Assembly (NCBI GenBank): GCA_945901065.1
Contig: CAMDKI010000008.1
Span: 1 to 64,000 of the forward strand
Length of the DNA stretch: 64,000 bases
Reading direction: 5' to 3'
Source: Chitinophaga pinensis
GTDB taxonomy: Bacteria > Bacteroidota > Bacteroidia > Chitinophagales > CAIOSU01
Shown one piece after another: positions 52,073 through 61,757 of the stretch. The stretch's first letter is position 1, and each line of letters begins with the position of its first letter. The position numbers were made by a program, and so were the translations under genes. The notes beneath the pieces were generated by a model, which was not told where the DNA came from, did no database searches, and saw nothing but the letters and a program-made list of their open reading frames with translations.

Positions 52073-53092
52073 TTGAAAGATAAAATCATCCAAGGCTTAA
52101 AGTTTCTCGTTTTCCTGGGCCTTGGGGTGTTTTTGATATGGTGGGTACTTAAAGATTTTACCGAAGAGCAGCGCAACGAAGTATTGGCTGCCATGAAAAG
52201 GGCCAATTTTGTTTGGTTGGGCATATCAATGGCACTGGGCGCAATAGCCCAATTTAGCAGAACCATTCGTTGGCAGATATTGATAAAACCCCTAGGATAT
52301 AGGCCCGGGTTTGTAAACATGCTATTGGCTGTTATGGTAAGCTATGGTGCCAATATGCTTTTCCCGCGGTTAGGCGAAGTAAGCCGCTGCGCAATTGTAA
52401 ATAAGTATGAGAAAGTGCCCGTGCAGCACTTGCTAGGCACCGTTATCACCGAACGGATACTGGACTTAGTAGCATTGGCCTTTATCTTGTTTTTGGGTTT
52501 TGTTATCGAGTTTGAAAAAATTACGCTGTACTTTAACAATGAACTTGCTGGTGCTTTTAGGGAAAAGATACAGAATATGTTGCCATCAGGCTATGGCATT
52601 GTAATAGCGGCGCTAAGTGTAGCAACTGGTATTGCAGCATTTGTGCTACTACGCCGTACGGTAATGAAGCTTCGGTTTTACCACAAAGTACGCAATGCTG
52701 CTATGGGTTTGTTAGATGGCATCAAATCAATCCGCAACGTAGATAAGCCCTTTACCTTGGTATTCCACTCAGTATTTATTTGGATGTGCTACTACGCTAT
52801 GCTACACGTTTGCATATTTAGCCTGCCAGAAACCAGTAGTTTGAGCGTGGGCGCCGTAATTACGGCATTTGTAGCCGGGGCATTGGCCATGATTATTACC
52901 CCGGGGGGCATTGGCTCTTACCCTGCTTTTGTAATGGCGGCTCTAGCGCTTTATGGAATTGAGCCTACTATTGGCACTGCCTTTGGCTGGCTGGCGTGGA
53001 GCTCCCAACAAGTATCAATTGTAGTAGGTGCGGTAGTTGCGCTTGTTTTACTGCCCATTATCAATCGCAATAGCGATACCGCAAATGCCTAG
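52073..53092 (+). CDS. LPG-synthase-TM/flippase-like membrane protein
   Basis: This 339-residue protein has about eight membrane spans and matches the UPF0104/LPG_synthase_TM family: FSRTIRWQILIKPLG near 62-76, ANMLFPRLGEVSRCAIVNKY near 98-117 and a C-terminal ITPGGIGSYPAFVMAAL near 275-291. In MprF this domain moves lysyl-phosphatidylglycerol across the membrane. Stand-alone members have unknown substrate. The start is TTG at 52073-52075. rfaE2 overlaps its end by 8 bases, hinting at an envelope role. Confidence 0.85.
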   Translation: MKDKIIQGLKFLVFLGLGVFLIWWVLKDFTEEQRNEVLAAMKRANFVWLGISMALGAIAQFSRTIRWQILIKPLGYRPGFVNMLLAVMVSYGANMLFPRLGEVSRCAIVNKYEKVPVQHLLGTVITERILDLVALAFILFLGFVIEFEKITLYFNNELAGAFREKIQNMLPSGYGIVIAALSVATGIAAFVLLRRTVMKLRFYHKVRNAAMGLLDGIKSIRNVDKPFTLVFHSVFIWMCYYAMLHVCIFSLPETSSLSVGAVITAFVAGALAMIITPGGIGSYPAFVMAALALYGIEPTIGTAFGWLAWSSQQVSIVVGAVVALVLLPIINRNSDTANA

Positions 53093-53570
53093 CACTAAGT
53101 ACATACAAGCTAAAATACTGTCGCTGGATGCCCTACAGCACAAGGCTGCCCTTTGGCGGTTTAAAGGCATGCGTGTAGTGTTTACCAATGGTTGCTTTGA
53201 CTTGTTGCACCTTGGGCATCTGCACTCGTTGAGCGAGGCCAAAGCCTTGGGCGATGTGCTGGTAGTGGGCTTAAACACCGATGCCAGCGTGAAGCGCCTA
53301 AAAGGCCCTACCCGCCCTATACAAGACGAAACAACCCGCGCCGAAATACTGGCCAACCTATTGCTGGTGGATGCCGTGGTATTGTTCGATGAAGATACTC
53401 CGCTTAACCTTATACAAACCCTTACGCCCAATGTACTGGCCAAAGGCGGCGACTACCAACCTGAAACCATTGTTGGCTACCAGTGGGTAACCCAGCACGG
53501 CGGCCAAGTGGCCATTGTTCCATTATTGGAGGGGCATAGCACTACTGGGATTGTAGGGCGAATGGCGTAG
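53085..53570 (+). CDS. rfaE2: Heptose-1-phosphate nucleotidyltransferase (RfaE domain II / HldE C-domain)
   Basis: I take ATG 53085-53087 as start (161 residues). An earlier in-frame TTG at 53037 lies inside the preceding gene and adds a non-family extension. VVFTNGCFDLLHLGHLHSL near 25-43 has the nucleotidyltransferase HxGH motif, VVGLNTDASVKRLKGPTRP follows, and LAKGGDYQPETIVG is the family C-terminal mark. It activates D-glycero-beta-D-manno-heptose-1-phosphate for LPS core. The kinase half found fused in E. coli HldE is absent here, as is usual where RfaE1 is separate. Confidence 0.93.
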   Translation: MPSTKYIQAKILSLDALQHKAALWRFKGMRVVFTNGCFDLLHLGHLHSLSEAKALGDVLVVGLNTDASVKRLKGPTRPIQDETTRAEILANLLLVDAVVLFDEDTPLNLIQTLTPNVLAKGGDYQPETIVGYQWVTQHGGQVAIVPLLEGHSTTGIVGRMA

Positions 53571-53664
53571 CCAATTGAAAAACACTCAGGACTTTTGATT
53601 TGCCTTTTCGCTTTTTATGTTTTTTTCTGTACAATACGGCTTATTGAATTTATACCCACTCTAA

Positions 53665-53715
53665 AACAAGGTTTGGTTTCTTTCGGGGAAACTAAATAGT
53701 GCCTTGTTCCTTTTT
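53665..53715 (+). terminator. Possible terminator after rfaE2
   Basis: AACAAGG plus TTTGGTTTC (53665-53680) pairs with GAAACTAAA plus CCTTGTT (53688-53696 and 53702-53708) across a 7-base loop and a 5-base bulge, then CCTTTTTGCCC. The bulge and short T-run make this weak. It stands between convergent genes. Confidence 0.35.
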
Positions 53716-53742
53716 GCCCTTAGTAAAAGAGTTTATGAAGCC

Positions 53743-54561
53743 TTATTTCTCGTAACGATTGTAATGGTTTACACGAATCTGCAACCGAGGAATATCTTGA
53801 TTGGTAGGTTTTGCCGTTTTTGTTTCAATAATTACAAAGCTTTTTAACAATCGGTCGTAATATACCAAATCCATAAAAAACTCATCTCCCTCTTCATGTA
53901 ATCGTTTTTGTCGGGTTACGAAGGTAAAGTCATTACCTATTTCAAGCAGAAAATCTTGTAAGCGAGCAATGATAGCTTGTTCCAAATTTTTCTCGCAAAG
54001 AAATGTGCTATGATCTAGCCCAATAAATTCCAAGTATACTGTTTCTTTATTGAGCTCCTTGGTATTTGCAGGCATGCTTTCATCGCTGGCGAGAGCTAAT
54101 ACATTTTCACCTTCAGTGCTCAAAAACAATGTTTCCCACAAACCGCTATAGATATGGTGATCTAATTGACGAGCAGTCCAATTATTCTTGATAGTTTCTG
54201 AAATGTAAAAATCCCTTTTTTCGGTAGATTCTATCCTAATCAATATTTTGTAGTGAATCCATTCTAATTGCGGATACAGTGTATTACCAAGTGGGAAAGT
54301 ATGGTAAAACTGACGAAACAATTCAATTTGACGTTTTGAGAATCCAATACCAAACTCAGGCTCTAGTTGTGCAGAAACATACTTTGTTAAATACTCACCA
54401 TAAGCCTCCCTATCTTTTCCTTGCTGTTCTTCTTCAAATAAGCACTTACCAATGTGCCAATACATCAACGTGCGTTCATGATCCACCGAGCTTTTTGCTT
54501 TTTCTCGTGTGCTAATTATTATTGTCTTTATATCAGCAACAATGGATTGGTTAACAAGCAT
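53743..54561 (-). CDS. DUF1016 (YhcG-type) PDDEXK nuclease, C-terminally short
   Basis: This 272-residue protein has the DUF1016 N-terminal region (YWHIGKCLFEEEQQGKDREAYG near 34-55, then GFSKRQIELFRQFY) and the nuclease core: FFMDLVYYDRLLKSFVIIETKTAK near 228-251 (Asp, then E-x-K) and NQDIPRLQIRVNHYNRYEK. Family members are usually about 330-350 residues and continue with a strand containing IGIILCKEK; here the frame stops right after NRYEK. The sequence beyond shows no leftover of that tail. Catalytic residues remain, so it may still act. DUF1016 proteins are linked to type I restriction and mobile loci, but no partner lies here. Confidence 0.8.
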   Translation of the reverse strand: MLVNQSIVADIKTIIISTREKAKSSVDHERTLMYWHIGKCLFEEEQQGKDREAYGEYLTKYVSAQLEPEFGIGFSKRQIELFRQFYHTFPLGNTLYPQLEWIHYKILIRIESTEKRDFYISETIKNNWTARQLDHHIYSGLWETLFLSTEGENVLALASDESMPANTKELNKETVYLEFIGLDHSTFLCEKNLEQAIIARLQDFLLEIGNDFTFVTRQKRLHEEGDEFFMDLVYYDRLLKSFVIIETKTAKPTNQDIPRLQIRVNHYNRYEK

Positions 54562-54771
54562 TGTATAAAATTATTAAAAAGATTGCGAACGCGTTGAATT
54601 ACCATTTAAAAAACGAAACCTAAAAGTAAGCATTTTGATACAAGAAGCTCATCGCATAGTTCAACAGCCCACCAATCAAAATAACATTTATTCATCGTAT
54701 CTATTGGCACATACTCATGCAAATGCGTAATTTGTGCTAAGATTAATAGGATTCAGGGCAGTATTTTCCTG

Positions 54772-54806
54772 TCTCTTATCTCACATTTATCATCTCTTAT
54801 CTAAGC
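54772..54806 (+). repeat. Five degenerate heptads just before a start codon
   Basis: Units are TCTCTTA, TCTCACA, TTTATCA, TCTCTTA, TCTAAGC, pyrimidine-rich and in strict 7-base register. One base separates the tract from the TTG start at 54808-54810 of the exonuclease gene. No Shine-Dalgarno sequence is present. Confidence 0.7.
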
Positions 54807-54807
54807 C

Positions 54808-56175
54808 TTGTTCGCTATCATCGATATAGAAACCACGGGCGGCAACAGCCGCAACGACCGGATAACCGAGATAGCCATTTTTGTGCACGACGGTGAAAAG
54901 GTGGTGGCCGAGTACGATACGCTCATCAACCCAGAATGCAAAATACCTTATTACATTTCAGAGCTAACGGGCATATACGACCACATGGTAGCTAATGCGC
55001 CTAAGTTTTACCAAGTAGCCAAAAAGATTGTAGAGATAACCGAAGGCTGCACCTTTGTGGCCCATAATGCCAAATTTGATTACAATTTCATTCGCAACGA
55101 GTTTAAAAGTCTTGGGTTTGACTATACCAAGACTACCTTGTGCACCGTGCAGCTCAGCCGAAAACTATTGCCTGGCCATACCTCGTATAGCTTGGGCAAA
55201 CTAACCAGAGACTTAGGCATAGACTTGCACATGCGCCACCGCGCTGGTGGCGATGCAGCAGCAACCGTTAAGCTATTTGAATTACTTCTTCAAAAGGACG
55301 GCAATGGTTTTAGAAAACTGCGCAGCAAAGCCACACCTGGCATAGCAAGGGAATGGGAACAGCACCATTTGCGGCCTATTGTTGAATCATTGCCTGAAAA
55401 AACGGGCGTGTACTATTTTTTTAACGATGCGGGCGAGCTGGTATACGTGGGCAAAAGTCTGAACATACGGAGCCGTGTGACCACGCATATGGCCAATTAC
55501 ACCACCCAAAAATCGGTGAATATGCGCAATGCCGTGGCCAGCATTAAATATGAGCTTACGGGCAGCGAACTGGTGGCCTTACTTATGGAGAGTGCCGAGA
55601 TAAAACGCCACCAACCCATATACAACCAAGCGCAACGCCGCGCCAGCTATGAGTTTGGCTTACTAGCCAGCATAGAACTGGATGGCTACATACGACTGCG
55701 CGTGGACAGGGTGACGAAACAAACACCCTTGACCACTTTTACTACCCGAGACGAGAGCAAGGTATTTGTTGAACGATTGATAGAGGAATTTAGCCTTTGC
55801 CCCAAGCTTACCGCGCTGGAGTTTGGCGGGGGGCCGTGTTTTAATCATAGCATACATAAGTGCTTTGGCGCCTGTGTGGGTCTTGAAAGCCCCGAAGTGT
55901 ACAACAAGCGCGTGGAAGACGCCCTGCGCATTGTGCGCTACGACCATGAAGATTTTTTGGTAATTGACCAAGGCCGCTACACCGACGAACGCTCGGTAGT
56001 GTTTATTGAGGGCGGTCGTTATATGGGCTTCGGTTTTGTGCCAGAAACGCAGGTAAAAAAGGGTATTGAACACCTAAAAAGCTGCATCAACCCGCAACAA
56101 AACAACCGCAACGTACAAAGCATCATTAAAGGTTACCTAGAACGTAACGCAGTACAGAAGTTGATTCCATTGTGA
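54808..56175 (+). CDS. DnaQ-like exonuclease fused to GIY-YIG (UvrC-like) domain
   Basis: In this 455-residue protein, residues 1-170 form a DEDDh 3'-5' exonuclease: FAIIDIETTGG at 2-12 (Asp, Glu), FVAHNAKFDYNF near 76-87 (Asp), and HRAGGDAAATVKLF near 146-159 (His, Asp). Residues about 195-280 form a GIY-YIG nuclease: EKTGVYYFFNDAGELVYVGKSL with the catalytic Arg in NIRSRV and a Glu in LMESAEIK. The C-terminal part is UvrC-related but lacks the RNase H-like and helix-hairpin-helix tail. Such fusions probably act in DNA repair or degradation; the substrate is not known. The start is TTG at 54808; no ATG fits before the first strand. Confidence 0.88.
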   Translation: MFAIIDIETTGGNSRNDRITEIAIFVHDGEKVVAEYDTLINPECKIPYYISELTGIYDHMVANAPKFYQVAKKIVEITEGCTFVAHNAKFDYNFIRNEFKSLGFDYTKTTLCTVQLSRKLLPGHTSYSLGKLTRDLGIDLHMRHRAGGDAAATVKLFELLLQKDGNGFRKLRSKATPGIAREWEQHHLRPIVESLPEKTGVYYFFNDAGELVYVGKSLNIRSRVTTHMANYTTQKSVNMRNAVASIKYELTGSELVALLMESAEIKRHQPIYNQAQRRASYEFGLLASIELDGYIRLRVDRVTKQTPLTTFTTRDESKVFVERLIEEFSLCPKLTALEFGGGPCFNHSIHKCFGACVGLESPEVYNKRVEDALRIVRYDHEDFLVIDQGRYTDERSVVFIEGGRYMGFGFVPETQVKKGIEHLKSCINPQQNNRNVQSIIKGYLERNAVQKLIPL

Positions 56176-56233
56176 GTTTGGTTGAGGAGGAGTGACTCTT
56201 TTACATTCCAAAAACCAATATCTTTATAATAAC

Positions 56234-56545
56234 ATGCCAGCACCCAAGTCACATAACCGCAACGGTATCTATTCCAGTATTATCTTTTTCGTAAGTTTTG
56301 GTTGCTATATAACGGCTATTTGGGTAGCAGCCAACTATGCTGGCAATCCCGCCAGCTTCGAAACCGCCTTTAAATGGATTGACAACCTCAGTGTTATTCC
56401 TTTTGGCGTGGGCGCTTACCTTGGCATTCGCGCACTATACCAACCAGGCACCAATCCGTTGTTCCCGTTTTTGGGCTTTGCGCTCAACGGCATTATGGTG
56501 TTCAAGGTAGTTTATGCTTGGCTCGGTTGGGCGTTTGCGTGGTAA
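56234..56545 (+). CDS. Small conserved-looking membrane protein
   Basis: I chose ATG 56234 (MPAPKSHNRNG, 103 residues); a frame extending to 56192 adds a short non-hydrophobic leader. Three hydrophobic segments appear at about 13-35 (SSIIFFVSFGCYITAIWVA), 52-70 (LSVIPFGVGAYLGI) and 78-103 (FPFLGFALNGIMVFKVVYAW). No family is recognised. It may be co-transcribed with the exonuclease gene (58-base gap). It ends 28 bases before the convergent M28 peptidase gene. Confidence 0.6.
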   Translation: MPAPKSHNRNGIYSSIIFFVSFGCYITAIWVAANYAGNPASFETAFKWIDNLSVIPFGVGAYLGIRALYQPGTNPLFPFLGFALNGIMVFKVVYAWLGWAFAW

Positions 56546-56573
56546 AAAATTCGTGCCCTCTATTTTTAAAATT

Positions 56574-57608
56574 TTACAACTCCCCTTTATCTTCCCTCAC
56601 CACCACCGTCAATACGGTTTGTCCAACGGCTTTGAGGGTAGTGGGGTCAATAACGCTCATGTCGTCTTGCATAGTGTGCCAGCTACTGTGAAACGTTTGG
56701 TAGCCATTGTTCTCTAGGTGAATGATGTCAACGGTTGGGATGCCCTTCAGGGTGTTTACATAATAATGGTCATCTTGTATCGGCGGACCCATTTCCATCG
56801 GAAAGAACGAACCAAATCCCAAGTCGTTGGCGGTGCTCCAAACCTTCTGCACCACGCTCGGCGCAAACTGATTGCTAAACCCTTCTATCCTAAAACGGCT
56901 ATTGGCGGCTCCTACCATATCCAACAAAATGCCATACTTGGCTTGGTAGCCAGGTACATGGGGGTTTTTACTCCAATATTGGCTACCCAGCGCATAACTA
57001 TCAGTTTGTTTAGGGCCCTTTGCAAATTCGGGCTGGCCGTAATCTTCTAGATCGAACAATACTATATCCACACCAATGTTTACTGGGTTGCTTTTCAACA
57101 AGCGGGCTATCTCAAGCAACACGCCTACCCCGCTGCCGCCATCGTTTGCACCGGCTATAGCTGTTTGGTGGTTGGCGGGGTCTTTGTCTTGGTCGGCAAA
57201 TGGGCGGGTATCCCAGTGCGCGCAAAGCAAAATACGGTTGCCTTGCTCTGGGTTGAAGCTGGCAATAATGTTCGTGAATTTGAACTGCTTACCAGTGTAA
57301 ATAGGCATGGAGCCTTCTTGGCTTATCACCTTATCGGCATAGCCCTCCAGGGTGCTCACTAACCAATTGCGGCAAGCACTGTGGGCATCGCTGCCTGGCA
57401 CGCGTGGACCAAAATCAACCTGCTTCTGCACAAAGGCATAAGCACTATCTGCGTTAAACTCGGGCGCTTGGCTTTTGGGTTTGGTGGGGGTAACTGTGGT
57501 ATTCCCAACATTGCCAGTGCCATTGTCGGCGGGCTTGGTATCGCAAGAGTTGTAAGCCATGAGGCAACCTAGGCACGCCAACAGGAAATAATAGCGTAAG
57601 TGTTCCAT
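56574..57608 (-). CDS. M28-family peptidase / glutaminyl cyclase-like lipoprotein
   Basis: This 344-residue protein starts with a hydrophobic signal and a Cys near 22 (CLMAYNSCDTK), so it is probably a lipoprotein. The metal-dependent domain shows LLCAHWDTRPFAD near 128-140 (His, Asp), GANDGGSGVGVLLEIARLL near 155-173 (Asp), VLFDLEDYG near 184-192 (Glu) and a late IIHLENNGYQTFHSSWHT (His). This is closest to the M28 subgroup that includes glutaminyl-peptide cyclotransferases. It may trim peptides or cyclise N-terminal Gln in the periplasm. cysS lies 5 bases upstream. Confidence 0.88.
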   Translation of the reverse strand: MEHLRYYFLLACLGCLMAYNSCDTKPADNGTGNVGNTTVTPTKPKSQAPEFNADSAYAFVQKQVDFGPRVPGSDAHSACRNWLVSTLEGYADKVISQEGSMPIYTGKQFKFTNIIASFNPEQGNRILLCAHWDTRPFADQDKDPANHQTAIAGANDGGSGVGVLLEIARLLKSNPVNIGVDIVLFDLEDYGQPEFAKGPKQTDSYALGSQYWSKNPHVPGYQAKYGILLDMVGAANSRFRIEGFSNQFAPSVVQKVWSTANDLGFGSFFPMEMGPPIQDDHYYVNTLKGIPTVDIIHLENNGYQTFHSSWHTMQDDMSVIDPTTLKAVGQTVLTVVVREDKGEL

Positions 57609-57613
57609 AATTA

Positions 57614-59110
57614 TTATAAATGAGACCAGCCGGTACCGTCCTTGCCGTCGTTCAATTGAATTTTGAGTGCTGCCAATGCATCGCGAATCTTATCGCTGGT
57701 GGCATAGTCTTTCTTTTCCCTGCTTCCTTTTCTAATGTCGATTACCAATTGCATCAAGCCATCGGTTACACCATTGTCACTGGCAGCGTCTTCGTCCTTC
57801 AGGCCCAACACTTCTTCCACAAATACCACAAATTTTTCCTTCAGCAAGGCAAATTTTTCGGCTGATAGGGTGTTGGCGGCAATATGTCCGTCTTTAAGGC
57901 TGTTCAATTTTGCGGTTAGCTCAAACAATGCCGCCAAGGTTTGTGCGGTATTGAAATCGTCGCTCATGTACTCGTCTAGTTGGGCGCAAACCTTTGCTAT
58001 TTCGGCATCCAAATCGGTGTTTATAGGGCCGGTATCAGCGGGGTAAACCATCATTTTGGCATACTTGTTTGCAGCCATTAATCGGTTATATCCTTTCTCG
58101 CTGGCTTGCAGCGCCTCGTTGGTAAAATCCAACGTACTGCGGTAGTGGCTTTGCAAAACAAAGAAACGGATGGTCATGGGGCTGTAGGCACGCTCCAGCA
58201 GCGGGTGAGTACCCGTAAAAAACTGATGCAAATCAATGGCATTGCCCAACGATTTGCCCATCTTTTGGCCATTTAGGGTAATCATGTTGTTGTGCATCCA
58301 ATACTTGGCAGGCTCGTGGCCACATGCTGCTACCGATTGCGCAATTTCGCACTCATGATGCGGAAAAAGCAAATCCATGCCGCCGCCATGTATATCAAAG
58401 GTTTCGCCCAAATACTTGCTGCTCATGGCCGAACACTCAATGTGCCAGCCTGGGAAACCCTCGCCCCAAGGGCTAGGCCAGCGCATAATGTGCTGTGGCT
58501 CGGCTTTTTTCCATAGGGCAAAGTCGGCTTTGTTGCGTTTAATATCCTGTCCCTCTAAGCTCCGCTCGCTGGCTTGCAAATCTTCCAACACGCGGCCCGA
58601 AAGCTTACCATAGTGATGCTGCTCATTATATTTCATTACATCAAAGTACACTGAACCTTCTACCTCATATGCCAAACCAGCATCCATAATGGTTTGGGTC
58701 ATTTTTAGCTGCTCAATGATATGCCCCGATGCCTGCGGCTCAATGCTAGGTGGCAGGGTGTTGAGCGCACCGATGTATTCGTGATACTTATTGGCGTAAT
58801 GTTGCGCCACTTCCATGGGCTCTAATTGCTCTAGGCGGGCTTTTTTGGCAATTTTATCTTCACCCTCATCAGCATCGTTTACTAGGTGGCCCACATCGGT
58901 TATGTTGCGCACATAGCGAACTTTGTAGCCTTTGTGGCGCAGGTAGCGCACCACCACATCAAAAGTAAGGGCAGAACGGGCGTGGCCCAAATGCGGCTCG
59001 CCGTATACGGTGGGCCCGCACAAGTATAAACCCACAAACGGTGGTTTAATGGGCTTAAATTCCTCTTTCTGCCTGCTAAGGCTATTGTAGATGTAAATTC
59101 CCGTGCTCAT
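57614..59110 (-). CDS. cysS: Cysteinyl-tRNA synthetase
   Basis: This 498-residue class I synthetase has [20 protein letters not shown] near 28-47, containing the first zinc Cys and the HIGH motif (here HLGH). WHIECSAMS near 222-230 and [11 protein letters not shown] near 250-260 give the other zinc ligands. [10 protein letters not shown] near 282-291 is the KMSKS loop with Gly in place of Ser. The C-terminal anticodon domain follows. Gene order with the peptidase downstream suggests co-transcription. Confidence 0.97.
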   Translation of the reverse strand: MSTGIYIYNSLSRQKEEFKPIKPPFVGLYLCGPTVYGEPHLGHARSALTFDVVVRYLRHKGYKVRYVRNITDVGHLVNDADEGEDKIAKKARLEQLEPMEVAQHYANKYHEYIGALNTLPPSIEPQASGHIIEQLKMTQTIMDAGLAYEVEGSVYFDVMKYNEQHHYGKLSGRVLEDLQASERSLEGQDIKRNKADFALWKKAEPQHIMRWPSPWGEGFPGWHIECSAMSSKYLGETFDIHGGGMDLLFPHHECEIAQSVAACGHEPAKYWMHNNMITLNGQKMGKSLGNAIDLHQFFTGTHPLLERAYSPMTIRFFVLQSHYRSTLDFTNEALQASEKGYNRLMAANKYAKMMVYPADTGPINTDLDAEIAKVCAQLDEYMSDDFNTAQTLAALFELTAKLNSLKDGHIAANTLSAEKFALLKEKFVVFVEEVLGLKDEDAASDNGVTDGLMQLVIDIRKGSREKKDYATSDKIRDALAALKIQLNDGKDGTGWSHL

Positions 59111-59217
59111 AGCCCATAAAGATAAGCAAGGTTTTGCACCTAGCGGCGAAGTAGGTGGATGATTTTAATATGTTTAACAGATGGGTGGGTGGATGAGAAG
59201 CTCCATTGTGTTTCGTA

Positions 59218-59262
59218 CGTCGGGCAGTGCCCGACGCTAACAATATGATGCCCCTTTGGGGC
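59218..59262. repeat. Pair of REP-like hairpins
   Basis: CGTCGGGC/GCCCGACG (59218-59236) is a tight GC hairpin, followed after 13 bases by GCCCC-TTT-GGGGC (59250-59262). The two hairpins joined by CTAACAATATGAT stand out from the AT-rich flanks. Such paired hairpins are typical of REP/BIME-type dispersed elements. It lies between divergently placed cysS and the end of the dienoyl reductase gene (both on the minus strand). Confidence 0.6.
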
Positions 59263-59344
59263 GTGCCCAATTATCTACCAACATATTATCGCTACCCGAC
59301 TTTAAGCCATCCCAAATTGTGGCACGAAAACAACCCAACAAATC

Positions 59345-61408
<2,064 letters not shown>

Positions 61409-61423
61409 TCACTAACATGCGTA

Positions 61424-61431
61424 CAAATATA
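61424..61431 (-). promoter_or_regulatory. Candidate -7 box for fadH
   Basis: The minus strand reads TATATTTG, an exact TAnnTTTG match, 43 bases before the fadH ATG. No TTG was found at the expected -33 spacing. Confidence 0.4.
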
Positions 61432-61582
61432 ATGTTCTGTTTTTTAATCGCTTGACCGAGGGTAGATAACGGGGGTTTAATCGCTTTTTGATGGTCTCTG
61501 GTGAAAATTATTCACCGCACACTTTGCGGCGAATAGCCACCGTATTCACCGCAGAAGGCCGTGGGCACCCAGCGAAACGGCC

Positions 61583-61622
61583 AAAAACAAAAAACCCTTG
61601 AAAGCATTGCCTTCAAGGGTTT
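61583..61622 (-). terminator. Terminator after tRNA-Phe
   Basis: On the minus strand AAACCCTTGAA and TTCAAGGGTTT (61592-61622) form a perfect 11-bp stem with a 9-base loop, followed by TTTTTTGTTTTTGG. It starts 4 bases after the tRNA 3' end. Confidence 0.88.
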
Positions 61623-61625
61623 GTG

Positions 61626-61698
61626 TGGTGCGAGACGGGATCGAACCGCCGACACAGGGATTTTCAGTCCCTTGCTCTACCATCTGAGCTACCGCACC
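61626..61698 (-). tRNA. tRNA-Phe (GAA)
   Basis: This 73-base cloverleaf has acceptor GGTGCGG/TCGCACC (last pair G-U), D stem GCTC/GAGC, anticodon stem AGGGA/TCCCT with loop CTGAAAA (anticodon GAA), T stem GGCGG/CCGTC with TTCGATC loop, and discriminator A. The 3' CCA is not encoded (ACAC follows) and must be added by the CCA enzyme. Confidence 0.97.
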
Positions 61699-61715
61699 AT
61701 CTCGTTAAGAGTGCA

Positions 61716-61746
61716 CGAAGGTAAATCGTTTTTGGCGTATTTGCAA
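61716..61746 (-). promoter_or_regulatory. Candidate tRNA-Phe promoter
   Basis: On the minus strand TTG (61744-61746) and TACCTTCG (61716-61723, one mismatch to TAnnTTTG) are separated by 20 bases. Transcription should start about 10 bases before the mature tRNA. Confidence 0.6.
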
Positions 61747-61757
61747 TTATCACGCTA

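Noticed and set aside
53037-53084. Earlier start for rfaE2
   Set aside because: The TTG-led extension lies inside the preceding membrane-protein gene and is unlike the family N-terminus; ATG 53085 fits better.
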